A stretch of DNA of 64,000 bases from an uncultured Alphaproteobacteria bacterium (GTDB taxonomy: Bacteria; Pseudomonadota; Alphaproteobacteria; HIMB59), in assembly GCA_902610175.1 (NCBI GenBank), contig CACLUR010000001.1, positions 248,001 through 312,000 of the forward strand, in the 5' to 3' direction. The translations under genes and the position numbers were made by a program. The notes under the pieces were generated by a model, which was not told the origin of the DNA, did no database searches, and saw nothing but the letters and a program-made list of their open reading frames with translations. Position 1 is the stretch's first letter; the number at the start of each line of letters is the position of its first letter. Positions 1 through 9,859 of the stretch are shown here, one piece after another.

Positions 1-3000
1 ACTCACAGCCATTAGCACCACATCCTTCGACAATTGCTAGTGCACCTGAATTTCTGACACAAAATCTATCTCCTGCTTGACCAGAAGCATATAACCTTCC
101 ATCAGTAGCTCCATAAAGGGTGACATTTCCAATGATTACATTTTCATGACTAGGTTGAGTAAATGAGTTTCTTGGTTGAACGATAATCTTTCCTCCAGAA
201 AGGCCTTTGCCTACATAGTCATTCGCATCGCCAAACACTTTTAAAGTAAGACCCTTGACGGCGAAAGCACCTAAGGACTGTCCAGCTGAGCCTCTTAGTT
301 TTAGAGTGACATGGTCTTCAGATAAGGTATTCATTCCATATTTTCTTGTAATTATAGATGAAATTTTAGTTCCTATTGTTCTTAATGTATTTTGTATGTT
401 ATATGTTAATTCAATTTTTTGACCTGAGTTAATAAAGTCTTTTCCATCTTTTTCAAACTGATCATCAAGTGTTTTTGGTACCTCGTTTCGTTTTTTTATA
501 GAATGGTAATCATAAATTTTACCATCATCAATCTTTGTTAATATAGGATTCAAGTCAAGATTATCTAAATCACTAGATCCATAATGAATTTGAGACAATA
601 ATTCTGTTTTACCAATAATATCCTTTAAGGATTTGTAACCTAAAGATGCGAGAATTTCTCTGACTTCTTCGGCAATAAATGAAAACAAATTGACAACTTT
701 TTCAGGGGTACCTCCAAATTTTTCACGAAGCTTTTCGTCTTGGGTACATACACCAACTGGACAAGTATTTGAGTGACATTGTCTGACCATAATACATCCC
801 ATAGCAACTAATGAAGCTGTACCAATTCCGTATTCTTCAGCTCCTAATATTGCAGCAATAACAATATCTTTTCCTGTTTTGATACCTCCGTCTGTTCTAA
901 GAAGAACTTTGTCTCTTAAACCATTTAAAGCTAAAATTTGGTGAACCTCACTTATTCCCAATTCCCATGGAAGGCCAACATACTTAATACTTGACTGAGG
1001 ACTTGCCCCTGTACCGCCTGAGTGTCCTGAAACTAAAATTACATCAGCTTTGGCCTTTGCAACACCAGCAGCAACAGTTCCTATTCCTGATTGCGCGACT
1101 AGTTTTACACAAACTTTTGCTATTGGATTGATTTGTTTTAAATCGTAAATAAGTTGAGCAAGATCCTCTATAGAATAAATATCATGATGTGGCGGAGGGC
1201 TAATAAGCGTTACGCCTTTTGTACTATGTCTTAATTTAGCTATTAAATCAGTAACCTTAAATCCAGGTAATTGACCACCTTCTCCAGGCTTAGCACCTTG
1301 GGCTATTTTAATTTCTAATTCTGAACAGTTATTCAAATATTCTGCGGTCACACCAAATCTTCCGCTTGCAACTTGTTTAATTGCTGAACTTGGATTATCA
1401 CCATTTTTTAATTTGGAATATCTTCTTGCATCCTCTCCTCCTTCTCCACTATCTGACTTTGAACCTATTCTGTTCATTGCAATAGCTAATGTCTCATGAG
1501 CCTCAGGGCTAAGAGCACCAAGTGAAATCCCAGGGGATACAAAGCTTTTTCTTATTTCAGAAATACTTTCTACATTATCTAAATTTAGAGAATTGCTACT
1601 TTCATTAAATTGAAGTAAATCCCTTATTTGAATTGGTTTAGAGCTATAAATTCTTGAAGTATATTTTTTATAAAGGTTATATGAGTCTCTGGTTACAGCT
1701 TCTTGAAGCATATGTATTGAAACACCCTCATAAGCGTGTGCTTCGCTATTAGCTCTAAATCTATACTCACCGCCTATATCTAAAATTACATTATCAGATT
1801 TAAATGATACCTCATGCTGTCGCCTAACTCTTTTTTCTAAACCGTCTAATCCGATACCAGAAATTCTAGAAGACATTCCTGGAAAAAAACTCTCAACCAT
1901 GCTTCTACTTAAACCAATTATTTCAAAATTTCTTCCACCGCGATATGAACTAATTACTGAAATTCCCATTTTACTGATAATTTTTCTTAGTCCTTTCTCT
2001 ATAGATTTTTTAAAGTTTTTAATTAGTTGATGGTAATCAGTATTCTGATAAATATTTTTTTTATACCTATTTGAAATAAGTTTTTCCACTAAAGAAGCAT
2101 TAACAGTAGTGGCGCCAACACCAATAAGTACTGCAAAGTAGTGTACGTCAAGACACTCTCTAGAGGAAACGTTTAAAGAAGTAAAAGTCCTTAGATTATT
2201 TTTTATTAAATAACTGTGTACAGCGCTAGTAGCGAGTATCATTGGTAAAGCTATTCTGTCTTTATTAATATTATTGTCGCTTATAATTAGATGTTGAGAA
2301 CCAGACCTGACTGCCTGTTCAGCCTCAGAACATATTCTTTGGATTTCATTTAAGAAATTAGTCTCTTCATTTAATTTATAAGTACAGTCAATCTCTGTTG
2401 TATGCTTTGATAAATGACTTTTTAATGTTTCCAGTTCATTATCTAATAATAAAGGGCTCTCTAAAAGTACCAAATTACATTGTTCAGAGTCTTCTTCTGC
2501 AATATTTCCAAGGTTTCCAAGCCTAGTTTTTAAACTCATTACAACTTGTTCCCTCAGGCTATCAATTGGAGGGTTTGTTACTTGAGCAAAATTTTGTTTA
2601 AAGAAACTATGAAGACCTCGGTATCTTTCAGTGAGCACACTTAAGGGTGCGTCGTCTCCCATTGATCCAATAGCCTCTTGTCCTGTTTTAACCATAGGAT
2701 CTAAAATTAAATCAAGAGTTTCTAATGTTAAATTAAATGATTTTGCAATTTGAAAAACATTTTCTTCAACCTCTGGTGATGGTTCGTAAATATTGTCATT
2801 AGATAAGATGTTATCTAACTTAATAGTTTTTTGATTCCAATCTGAGTAATTATTACGTTTACTAAGTAATTCTTTTAATTCAAAGCTCTCATAAAACTTA
2901 TTCTCTTTATAATTAACCGCTATAAGTTCACCAGGGCCAACTCTGCCTTTTTTTGTGATATTTTTTTCATCTATATTAATCATTCCAACTTCAGACCCTG

Positions 3001-4180
3001 AAATTAGTAAGTCGTCATCCGTTAATATGTATCGAAGAGGCCTTAACCCGTTTCTGTCCATACCAGAAATTATCCAGTCCCCAAAATTTCCACAGACAGC
3101 TGCTGGTCCGTCCCATGGTTCAATGACGGCGTTACAATAAGCATACATAGCCTTTAATTGATCAGATAAATCATATCGATTAGACCAAGACTCAGGAATT
3201 ATCATTGATTTTGCCATCGGCAAGTCCCTATCAGTTTGAACAAAGAGTTCAAAAGCAGCATCAAGCGACGCAGAGTCTGAGGCATCTGGGTCGAGTATCG
3301 GTTTTAAATCATTAATTCTCTCTTTAAAAAAGGGGTGTGTAATTCTTGGTTCATGTGCACTCATCCAATTTATATTTCCCTTTAAAGTATTAATTTCACC
3401 GTTATGAGCTAAAACTCGAAATGGTTGTGCCAAGGACCATGTAGGAAATGTGTTAGTAGAATATCTTTGATGATAAATTGCAAATTTAGATTTAAATTCA
3501 TTATCAAGCAGATCTGGATAAAACTCAGACAACTGTTCAGCTAAAAACATACCTTTGTAAACAATTGTTTGTGTTGATAAGGAGCAAACATAAAAATCGT
3601 TAATACTCTGTGCTTTAATTTTGTTCTCTATTCTTTTCCTTGTTAAATAGAGTTTCTTTTCGATATCATGTGTTTTTTCTTTAGGTGAGAAAATTATTTG
3701 TTCAATTTCTGGTTTTGTATAATTAGCTTTTTCACCAATGATCTCTGTGTTGACAGGAACCTGTCTCCAACCAAACAGATTCATTCCAGATTTTATTATT
3801 TCATATTCAACAATAGCTCTGCATTTTTCCTGGGCTCCAAAATCTCTTTTGGGCAAAAATATCATACCCACACCCAACACAGAGTCTTTGGTTGTTCTGT
3901 GACCCATTTTTAAAACTTGCTTACTGAAGAAAGAATTTGAAACCTCCAACATAATACCAGCACCATCTCCGGTTTTGCCATCAGCATCAACCGCACCTCT
4001 ATGGAATACTGCTTTAAGTGCCTCAACTCCTTTTTCGACTATGTCTCTTCTTGACTCACCATTTATTGAGGCAACTAAACCTACACCACAATTATCATGT
4101 TCATATTTTTCATTATAGATGTGATTATCTTTTAGTTTTTGTCTATTTATTTTGAAAATTTCTAATGGATTGTCTTTCAT
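1..4180 (-). CDS. gltB: Glutamate synthase large subunit, 3' end outside window
   Basis: Makes glutamate from glutamine and 2-oxoglutarate using electrons passed on by GltD. The minus-strand frame is open from ATG at 4180 to the window edge, about 1393 codons; the family is about 1500, so roughly the last 100-150 residues are missing. The N-terminal glutaminase domain has its nucleophile in NCGVGL at Cys31, which implies a propeptide of about 30 residues that is removed. Three closely spaced cysteines (about 1135, 1140 and 1145, in QCHSNTCPVGVC) fit the 3Fe-4S site. The visible end (NSGALAIVEGCGANGCE) is the GXGXG domain. Its ATG overlaps the gltD stop by four bases (ATGA), so it is the second gene of a gltD-gltB operon. 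The truncation comes only from the window boundary. Confidence 0.97.
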   Translation of the reverse strand, partial: MKDNPLEIFKINRQKLKDNHIYNEKYEHDNCGVGLVASINGESRRDIVEKGVEALKAVFHRGAVDADGKTGDGAGIMLEVSNSFFSKQVLKMGHRTTKDSVLGVGMIFLPKRDFGAQEKCRAIVEYEIIKSGMNLFGWRQVPVNTEIIGEKANYTKPEIEQIIFSPKEKTHDIEKKLYLTRKRIENKIKAQSINDFYVCSLSTQTIVYKGMFLAEQLSEFYPDLLDNEFKSKFAIYHQRYSTNTFPTWSLAQPFRVLAHNGEINTLKGNINWMSAHEPRITHPFFKERINDLKPILDPDASDSASLDAAFELFVQTDRDLPMAKSMIIPESWSNRYDLSDQLKAMYAYCNAVIEPWDGPAAVCGNFGDWIISGMDRNGLRPLRYILTDDDLLISGSEVGMINIDEKNITKKGRVGPGELIAVNYKENKFYESFELKELLSKRNNYSDWNQKTIKLDNILSNDNIYEPSPEVEENVFQIAKSFNLTLETLDLILDPMVKTGQEAIGSMGDDAPLSVLTERYRGLHSFFKQNFAQVTNPPIDSLREQVVMSLKTRLGNLGNIAEEDSEQCNLVLLESPLLLDNELETLKSHLSKHTTEIDCTYKLNEETNFLNEIQRICSEAEQAVRSGSQHLIISDNNINKDRIALPMILATSAVHSYLIKNNLRTFTSLNVSSRECLDVHYFAVLIGVGATTVNASLVEKLISNRYKKNIYQNTDYHQLIKNFKKSIEKGLRKIISKMGISVISSYRGGRNFEIIGLSRSMVESFFPGMSSRISGIGLDGLEKRVRRQHEVSFKSDNVILDIGGEYRFRANSEAHAYEGVSIHMLQEAVTRDSYNLYKKYTSRIYSSKPIQIRDLLQFNESSNSLNLDNVESISEIRKSFVSPGISLGALSPEAHETLAIAMNRIGSKSDSGEGGEDARRYSKLKNGDNPSSAIKQVASGRFGVTAEYLNNCSELEIKIAQGAKPGEGGQLPGFKVTDLIAKLRHSTKGVTLISPPPHHDIYSIEDLAQLIYDLKQINPIAKVCVKLVAQSGIGTVAAGVAKAKADVILVSGHSGGTGASPQSSIKYVGLPWELGISEVHQILALNGLRDKVLLRTDGGIKTGKDIVIAAILGAEEYGIGTASLVAMGCIMVRQCHSNTCPVGVCTQDEKLREKFGGTPEKVVNLFSFIAEEVREILASLGYKSLKDIIGKTELLSQIHYGSSDLDNLDLNPILTKIDDGKIYDYHSIKKRNEVPKTLDDQFEKDGKDFINSGQKIELTYNIQNTLRTIGTKISSIITRKYGMNTLSEDHVTLKLRGSAGQSLGAFAVKGLTLKVFGDANDYVGKGLSGGKIIVQPRNSFTQPSHENVIIGNVTLYGATDGRLYASGQAGDRFCVRNSGALAIVEGCGANGCE

Positions 4181-5589
4181 GATGCTTTTTTAATCTTGGA
4201 ACTCTGTAAAAAATTATGAATTGATTTTGCAACCTCTCGGCCATCATGTATCGCCCAAACAACTAAAGAAGCGCCCCTAACAATATCACCAGCTGCAAAA
4301 ATCTTTGGGTTGCTAGTTTGAAACTTTTTAAAATCAACTTTAACTGTTTTCCAGCTAGTTAATTCAATATTTGTTTTGAAATTATGGTTCAAATCTTCAG
4401 GTTCAAAACCAAGAGCTTGAATAATTAAGTCACTTTTTATTTGTTTTTCAACACCAGTATCAATTGGTTTTCTTCTTCCACTCTCGTCCACCTCACCTAA
4501 TGTAGCTACTTTATATGTCATACTTGTAGCTGTAGAGCTGTTGCTGATAATTTTAGATGGAACAGATAACCAATTAAATTTGATGCCCTCTTGTTCTGCA
4601 TTTAAAACTTCTCTTGCTGATCCTGGCATATTCTCTTTGTTTCTTCTGTAAAGACAAGTAACTTCTTTTGCTTGTTGTCTAATGGCTGTTCTAACACAAT
4701 CCATAGCAGTATCTCCTCCACCAATAACAATTACATGTTTATCTTTTGCCGTAAGATATTTATTTTTTGAGGGAGAGTCACCTAAACCGGTTCTGTTACT
4801 CTCAATTAAAAAATCCAAAGCAGGAATGCTATTATTGACTGATGAAGTATCAATATCTAATTGTCTTGCTTTGTATACACCTGTTGCAATTAATATTGCA
4901 TCATAATCTTTTTCCAAATCTTGAAAGGAAATATTTTTTCCAACTTCTGTGTTTAAGTTAAATACAACACCACTATTAGTAAGCCACTCTGTTCTTCTCT
5001 CAACAATTTTTTTATCTAATTTGAAGTTTGGTATGCCATAAATCATCAACCCACCAGCTCGGTCATTTTTTTCGTAGACGTCTACTTGATATCCATTTTG
5101 AATTAAATAGGCTGATGCAGCCATTCCTGCAGGGCCCGATCCTATTACTGCTACTTTCTGCTTGTAATGGTTTTGTGATGATAGGTTTTTAACCCATCCT
5201 TTTTCCCATGCTATTTCTGTTAAGTATTTTTCCAAATTACCAATTGTAATAGCACCAAAACCTGCCTGCTCTACAACACAATTGCCCTCACACAAACGAT
5301 CTTGAGGGCAAACTCTTCCACATACTTCTGGAAATGCATTTGTAGAGGCAGATACTTGATAAGCCTCCTCTAATCTGCCCTCTGCAATGTAACGCAGCCA
5401 ATCTGGTATGTTATTGTTTAGAGGACAATGTATTTGACAATAAGGAATTCCGCATTGAGAGCATCTTGACGATTGTTCAACAGAGTCATTTTTATCAAAC
5501 TGGCTATAAATCTCTTGAAAATGCTTTATTCTTTTTTCAGGTTCAGTCTTAGATGGATTCTTAGATTTTTTTTTATGAAACTCTAACAT
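4177..5589 (-). CDS. gltD: Glutamate synthase (NADPH) small subunit
   Basis: 470 residues, the normal size for the beta subunit that oxidises NADPH and feeds electrons through FAD and 4Fe-4S clusters to GltB. Two N-terminal cysteine groups are visible: C43, C46, C51, C55 and C90, C94, C100, C104. These are followed by a FAD-binding GSGPAG near 150, an NADPH-binding GGGDTAMD near 290, and the C-terminal AAGDIVRGASLVVWAI segment typical of the family. It is translationally coupled to gltB. The upstream 94-base gap to the divergent uppP must hold both promoters. Confidence 0.97.
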   Translation of the reverse strand: MLEFHKKKSKNPSKTEPEKRIKHFQEIYSQFDKNDSVEQSSRCSQCGIPYCQIHCPLNNNIPDWLRYIAEGRLEEAYQVSASTNAFPEVCGRVCPQDRLCEGNCVVEQAGFGAITIGNLEKYLTEIAWEKGWVKNLSSQNHYKQKVAVIGSGPAGMAASAYLIQNGYQVDVYEKNDRAGGLMIYGIPNFKLDKKIVERRTEWLTNSGVVFNLNTEVGKNISFQDLEKDYDAILIATGVYKARQLDIDTSSVNNSIPALDFLIESNRTGLGDSPSKNKYLTAKDKHVIVIGGGDTAMDCVRTAIRQQAKEVTCLYRRNKENMPGSAREVLNAEQEGIKFNWLSVPSKIISNSSTATSMTYKVATLGEVDESGRRKPIDTGVEKQIKSDLIIQALGFEPEDLNHNFKTNIELTSWKTVKVDFKKFQTSNPKIFAAGDIVRGASLVVWAIHDGREVAKSIHNFLQSSKIKKAS

Positions 5590-5683
5590 GATAATAAAAT
5601 ATTACTTTATTCTCCTACAAATAAGTAATTTGTATTATTACAAAGATTTATGATCTAAGTAAACTCATAAATGATAATAAATT

Positions 5684-6439
5684 ATGACTAATAACAGTAT
5701 TTTTTTTGTTTTTTATGGTTTAATACAGGGAATTACTGAATTTATCCCCATTAGTTCAAGTGGACATCTTAATATTTTAGAAATCTTCTTTAGAAGTATA
5801 GGATCTAGAAATTATTTATATGAAACATCAGCACACTTTGCATCTTTATTGGCTTTATTGTTATATTTGTCAGCAAACAAACATTTTGCAAAATCAAATA
5901 TTAAAGCTTACTGGAAAATACTAATCTATGCGACTGTACCTGCACTTATTCTCGGCTTCATAATCAAGTTTTACGATATAGTTTATATTAGTTTGGAGTT
6001 AATTGGATATACTTCAATTACTGGGGCAATATTTCTCTATTTTTCAGATAAAGAAAAAAAATTTAAATTAAAAGTCAAAAATAAAAATACCAAATTTATA
6101 CTAGCAGGATTTTTTCAATGCCTTGCTTTTTTACCAGGTTTCAGTAGGGCAGGAAGTTGTATAATTGCATTCAGACTATTTGGTGAAAATAGAAAATATT
6201 CATCTATTTATAGTTTATATATGGGAATACCCATAATTTGTTTGTCTTTTTTTTCTAATTTAAAAGAATTAGATAATTTTATTTTTGATAAGAACCTAGC
6301 ATTAATTTTTATTACAACATTTTTTGCAGCCTATATTACAATATTTGTATTTATTAAAGTTATAAATAAAATCGGGTTTACACCTTTTGTAATTTATAGA
6401 ATTATAATAGGTATACTATTATTAGCTTACACTTATTAA
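5684..6439 (+). CDS. uppP: Undecaprenyl-diphosphatase
   Basis: Integral membrane enzyme that recycles the undecaprenyl-diphosphate lipid carrier for peptidoglycan and LPS O-chain synthesis. Both family signatures are present: QGITEFIPISSSGHL with Glu19 and His28, and PGFSRAG with Arg155. At 251 residues it is slightly shorter than the usual 265-270, and it is strongly hydrophobic with several membrane segments. It ends in a 4-base tail-to-tail overlap with the next gene on the minus strand, with no visible terminator between them. Confidence 0.95.
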   Translation: MTNNSIFFVFYGLIQGITEFIPISSSGHLNILEIFFRSIGSRNYLYETSAHFASLLALLLYLSANKHFAKSNIKAYWKILIYATVPALILGFIIKFYDIVYISLELIGYTSITGAIFLYFSDKEKKFKLKVKNKNTKFILAGFFQCLAFLPGFSRAGSCIIAFRLFGENRKYSSIYSLYMGIPIICLSFFSNLKELDNFIFDKNLALIFITTFFAAYITIFVFIKVINKIGFTPFVIYRIIIGILLLAYTY

Positions 6440-7365
6440 ACTTTGTCGATAAACTTTTTTAGATACTCTGAGGTAATAATTTTCATATTTGATAAATCTT
6501 GATTTAATATTTCAGTGACTAATTTTTGAGCACCATCAGATATACTATCATGAGAAAGAGTTACGTATTGATCATAAGTGAATAGTGGTTTGGGAAATTT
6601 TTCTAATACTTTACCTTGAAGAATTGCTAAAAAAGACGGCATATAAAAAAACCTCTCCTTTTTTTTTAAAGAAGAAAATATATGACTTAAAATTTCTTTA
6701 AATGTAAATATTTCATCACCAACTGCAGCTAAATTAGAATTTTTGTACTTATCAAAATTATTTAACAAGTTAAAAATAAACAGAGATAAGTCATTAACAT
6801 AAATTGGCTGAAATTTTGTTGTTCCATTTTTGATTAATGGAAGAAACGGTAAAATTTTAGCCATCTTTCCAAATAAATTAATGAAATTATCTTCCTCACC
6901 ATATACTGTACTCGGCCTTATAATAATATGGTTAGTGTTATTATTCTCAATAAATTCCTCTCCCATTTTTTTGCTAATTAAATAATTAGATTTTGTTTTA
7001 TAAGTTGAGCCCAAACTTGAAACATGAATAAAAGGTTTTTTGTTTAATTCACAATAATTAGCTAATTTTTTTGGTAATAGATAATGAACTAACTCAAAAG
7101 ATAAATTAATTTTCTCATATAAAATTCCTACTAAATTAATGACAACATCTGAGTTTTTGACTAGGTTTTCGATTTGATTTAAATTATTTATATCAAATTC
7201 AATAACTTCAATTTGTCCTATATCACCAGAAAGTATATTTCTTTTAATTCTACTTGCGTTTCTTACTGGGCATATTAGTTTGAAACCACTTTGTAAGAGT
7301 CTTTTTGAGAGACTTCTACCGATAAACCCAGTAGATCCGAAGACTAAGATATTTTTGTTTTTCAT
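6436..7365 (-). CDS. NAD(P)-binding NDUFA9-like epimerase/reductase family protein
   Basis: An extended-SDR Rossmann protein of 309 residues. It starts with the dinucleotide-binding motif GSTGFIGRSLSKRLL and has a conserved VINLVGILYE stretch and an IIRPSTVYGEEDN segment. In alphaproteobacteria, proteins of this type are annotated as complex I NDUFA9-like and usually sit beside uppP, as here. The exact substrate is unknown; a role linked to respiratory complex I is only a family association. The start is 35 bases from that of the divergent rnd gene. Confidence 0.8.
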   Translation of the reverse strand: MKNKNILVFGSTGFIGRSLSKRLLQSGFKLICPVRNASRIKRNILSGDIGQIEVIEFDINNLNQIENLVKNSDVVINLVGILYEKINLSFELVHYLLPKKLANYCELNKKPFIHVSSLGSTYKTKSNYLISKKMGEEFIENNNTNHIIIRPSTVYGEEDNFINLFGKMAKILPFLPLIKNGTTKFQPIYVNDLSLFIFNLLNNFDKYKNSNLAAVGDEIFTFKEILSHIFSSLKKKERFFYMPSFLAILQGKVLEKFPKPLFTYDQYVTLSHDSISDGAQKLVTEILNQDLSNMKIITSEYLKKFIDKV

Positions 7366-7400
7366 TATAATATCTATCTTATATAAATATATGATCTAGG

Positions 7401-8033
7401 ATGTCAAATTATCAATTATTTCACAATGATCTGCCAAGCAAAATTTTAAAATCATTTAAAGGAGATATATCAATTGATACTGAAACACTTGGATTAAATA
7501 TCAAGAGAGACAGACTATGTCTGATACAATTACGAAATGAAACAGATAAAAAAGTTTACTTAATCAAATTTGAAGAAGACTTATCACCGAAATTATCAAA
7601 AAATATTAAGATGCTTCTTGAAAATAATGACCTTACGAAAATTTTTCATTTTGGAAGATTTGATATGGCTGTATTGAAAGAAAATTTAAAAATAAATGTA
7701 AAAAATATATTTTGTACAAAAATTGCTTCAAAATTAACTCGAACTTACTCCTCAAAGCATGGTCTAAAAGATCTAGTTGCTGAAATATTAAACATTCAAT
7801 TAGATAAAACAGAACAATCATCTGATTGGAGTAAAAAAAAACTTACCAAAAAACAAATTGAGTATGCAATGAATGATGTTCTGTACTTATCAGATATAAA
7901 AAATTCACTAAATGATAAATTGCTTAATCAAAAGAGAATAAGATTATTCAAGTCTATAATGAAATTTATGGAAATAAGAGTTGATTTAGATTTACAGGGA
8001 TGGGAAGGAGTAGACATCTTCGCTCACAAGTGA
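7401..8033 (+). CDS. rnd: Ribonuclease D-like 3'-5' exonuclease (short form)
   Basis: Predicted DEDD-superfamily exonuclease acting on RNA 3' ends. The metal-binding acids are visible as D26 and E28 in SIDTETLGL, D88 in FHFGRFDMAVL, and the Exo III pair Y155/D159 in YAMNDVLYL. At 210 residues it has only the exonuclease domain and lacks the HRDC domains of the longer E. coli enzyme, which is normal for alphaproteobacterial short forms. It lies directly before kdsD (3-base gap), a typical arrangement. Confidence 0.9.
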   Translation: MSNYQLFHNDLPSKILKSFKGDISIDTETLGLNIKRDRLCLIQLRNETDKKVYLIKFEEDLSPKLSKNIKMLLENNDLTKIFHFGRFDMAVLKENLKINVKNIFCTKIASKLTRTYSSKHGLKDLVAEILNIQLDKTEQSSDWSKKKLTKKQIEYAMNDVLYLSDIKNSLNDKLLNQKRIRLFKSIMKFMEIRVDLDLQGWEGVDIFAHK

Positions 8034-8036
8034 TTA

Positions 8037-8984
8037 ATGAATAAGTCTAGAATAAAAAAAATAGGTCAAGAGGTAATAAAGTTAGAGTCTGTAGCTTTAT
8101 CTAAACTATCAAAAAGTTTAGATAAAGATTTTGTTAAAGCTGTTGAATTAATTTCAAAACAAAACGGTAAAGTTATTCTCTCTGGAGTAGGTAAAAGTGG
8201 AAATATTGCTGGAAAAATTGCTGCATCATTCACTTCAACAGGAATACCAGCAATATACTTAAATCCAGTTGATGCTAGTCATGGGGATATGGGCATAATT
8301 GAAAAAAATGACATTCTTATTATTTTATCCAATTCTGGTGAGTCAGATGAATTAGCAGATTTAATAAATTTTAGTAAGAAAAAAAAAATTAAAATTATTT
8401 CAATAACCTCCTTTAAAAAAAGTTTATTATCAAAAAATTCAGACATAAATTTAGTTTTACCTGCACATTTAGAGGCTGATAAATTAAAAACTATTCCAAC
8501 AACTTCTACTACAATGTCATTGGCTCTTGGTGATGCTCTTTGTTGTTCGGTATTGAGTCTGAGAAAATTTGACAAGAAATCATTTATTGAACTTCATCCT
8601 GGTGGAAAAATAGGAAAAAAGCTAAAGACACTAAACGAAATAATGGATACAGATATTCCGGTAATTCAATCTAGTGCATCTGTTATAGATGCCGTTTTGG
8701 CTATGACGGAAAAAAAGTATGGGTGTGTTGTTGTACTAGATAAAAATAAAAAAATTAAAGGTATTATTACTGATGGAGATTTAAGAAGATCGATAGCAGA
8801 AATTGATATGAAGGAAAAGGCTACAAATATTATGAAAAGTAAACCTGTGCTGGCAACAAGTGATTTACTAATCTCTTCAGCTATTATTCTGATGAACAAT
8901 CATTCTATCACCAGTCTTATCATAGCACGGCAAAATAAGCCTGTTGGTATTGTTAATATTAAAAAATGTTTAGAAAATGATTAA
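8037..8984 (+). CDS. kdsD: D-arabinose-5-phosphate isomerase (KpsF/GutQ family)
   Basis: Converts ribulose 5-phosphate to arabinose 5-phosphate, the first step towards Kdo in LPS core. The 315 residues contain an N-terminal SIS sugar-isomerase domain (about 40-170, with SGVGKSGNIAGKIAASF and SNSGESDELADL) and two C-terminal CBS domains (about 200-310, including GIITDGDLRR). Being followed immediately by lptC, lptA and lptB supports an LPS role rather than gluconate or sorbitol metabolism. Its end overlaps lptC by 8 bases. Confidence 0.93.
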   Translation: MNKSRIKKIGQEVIKLESVALSKLSKSLDKDFVKAVELISKQNGKVILSGVGKSGNIAGKIAASFTSTGIPAIYLNPVDASHGDMGIIEKNDILIILSNSGESDELADLINFSKKKKIKIISITSFKKSLLSKNSDINLVLPAHLEADKLKTIPTTSTTMSLALGDALCCSVLSLRKFDKKSFIELHPGGKIGKKLKTLNEIMDTDIPVIQSSASVIDAVLAMTEKKYGCVVVLDKNKKIKGIITDGDLRRSIAEIDMKEKATNIMKSKPVLATSDLLISSAIILMNNHSITSLIIARQNKPVGIVNIKKCLEND

Positions 8985-9405
8985 TATATTTAATACAAAA
9001 ATAATTTATTTTTTAATAATTCTTATTTTAGGATTGCAGATTTTTATATACTTTTATAATCAAAATTCTTTAACTAAAAGTTTTAGTCAAAAAAATATTA
9101 CAGTTGAAAATTTTTCTAGTGTAGTTTTAAGCAATTCTGGGATTACTAAAATTGGTTCAGAAAAATTAAACAAGATAGATGATAATAAGATTTATTTGGA
9201 GGGTGAGTCATACCTCGAAAATAAGGAATATAAAATTTATGGCAATAATATATCAATTAATTTAATCGATGAAATATCAAGTAGTGAAGATTCAGTAAAA
9301 GTAATTAACTCTATGGGTACATTAAAAGCTAAAGGTTTTAAAAATATAGATTATGATGGTAAAATTATTTTTTTTGGAGAAGTTGAATTTGTCATTGATA
9401 ATTAA
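8977..9405 (+). CDS. lptC: LPS export periplasmic bridge protein LptC-like
   Basis: 142 residues with one N-terminal membrane anchor (about 8-28, IIYFLIILILGLQIFIYFY) and a periplasmic beta-rich rest. Sequence similarity to LptC is weak, as is normal for the family, so the call rests on size, topology and position between kdsD and lptA/lptB. It is shorter than many LptC proteins (about 190-200). The ATG overlaps the kdsD end, and the tail overlaps the possible starts of lptA. Confidence 0.75.
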   Translation: MINIFNTKIIYFLIILILGLQIFIYFYNQNSLTKSFSQKNITVENFSSVVLSNSGITKIGSEKLNKIDDNKIYLEGESYLENKEYKIYGNNISINLIDEISSSEDSVKVINSMGTLKAKGFKNIDYDGKIIFFGEVEFVIDN

Positions 9406-9859
9406 AACCCTTTACTTATTTTTCTTCGTAATTTTTTTTTCTAATACTAACTCAGAGAGTTATGTTAAAGCAGGTGAGAGTCTTATTTGGGACTCAGAAA
9501 ATCAAAGCTATACCGCTAATGGTAGTGTTGAGTTCAAAAATGATGAATTTGTAGCATTTGCTGATAGAATGATTGCAAATTATATAAAACAAGATAAAGA
9601 TGAAATTTTTACTATCGTTGAGCTTTTCGAAAATGTTGTAATTGAGTTTAAGGATGAAATTTTTAGAGGTAATTATGCGATCTACACGCGAGATGATAAC
9701 ATAATTAAGCTTACTGGAAATGTATCAATTGAATCACCCACAAGATTGCTAAAAGGGAATGAGTTAATTGCTGATATTGACAACAATAAGAGAATATTAA
9801 ACTCAGCTAATAATGAGTCTCTTGTTGAAGTTTTATTAGAAAATAATGCAGACAATTAA
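9389..9859 (+). CDS. lptA: LPS transport periplasmic protein LptA (OstA-like)
   Basis: A small OstA-like periplasmic protein that carries LPS between LptC and LptD. The mature part has the repeated beta pattern of the family (SYTANGSVEFKNDEF, GNYAIYTRDDNIIKLTGNV). The frame is open from ATG at 9353 (168 residues), but I prefer TTG at 9389: it has a purine-rich GGAGAAG at 9376-9382 about 7 bases upstream and gives a clean signal peptide ending around NTNSES. TTG at 9395 is also possible. It overlaps lptC by 17 bases or more and lptB by 14. Confidence 0.85.
   Translation: MSLIIKTLYLFFFVIFFSNTNSESYVKAGESLIWDSENQSYTANGSVEFKNDEFVAFADRMIANYIKQDKDEIFTIVELFENVVIEFKDEIFRGNYAIYTRDDNIIKLTGNVSIESPTRLLKGNELIADIDNNKRILNSANNESLVEVLLENNADN

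Noticed and set aside
8279-8575. 98-codon minus-strand frame inside kdsD
   Set aside because: A shadow of a clearly conserved gene, with no ribosome site or family match.
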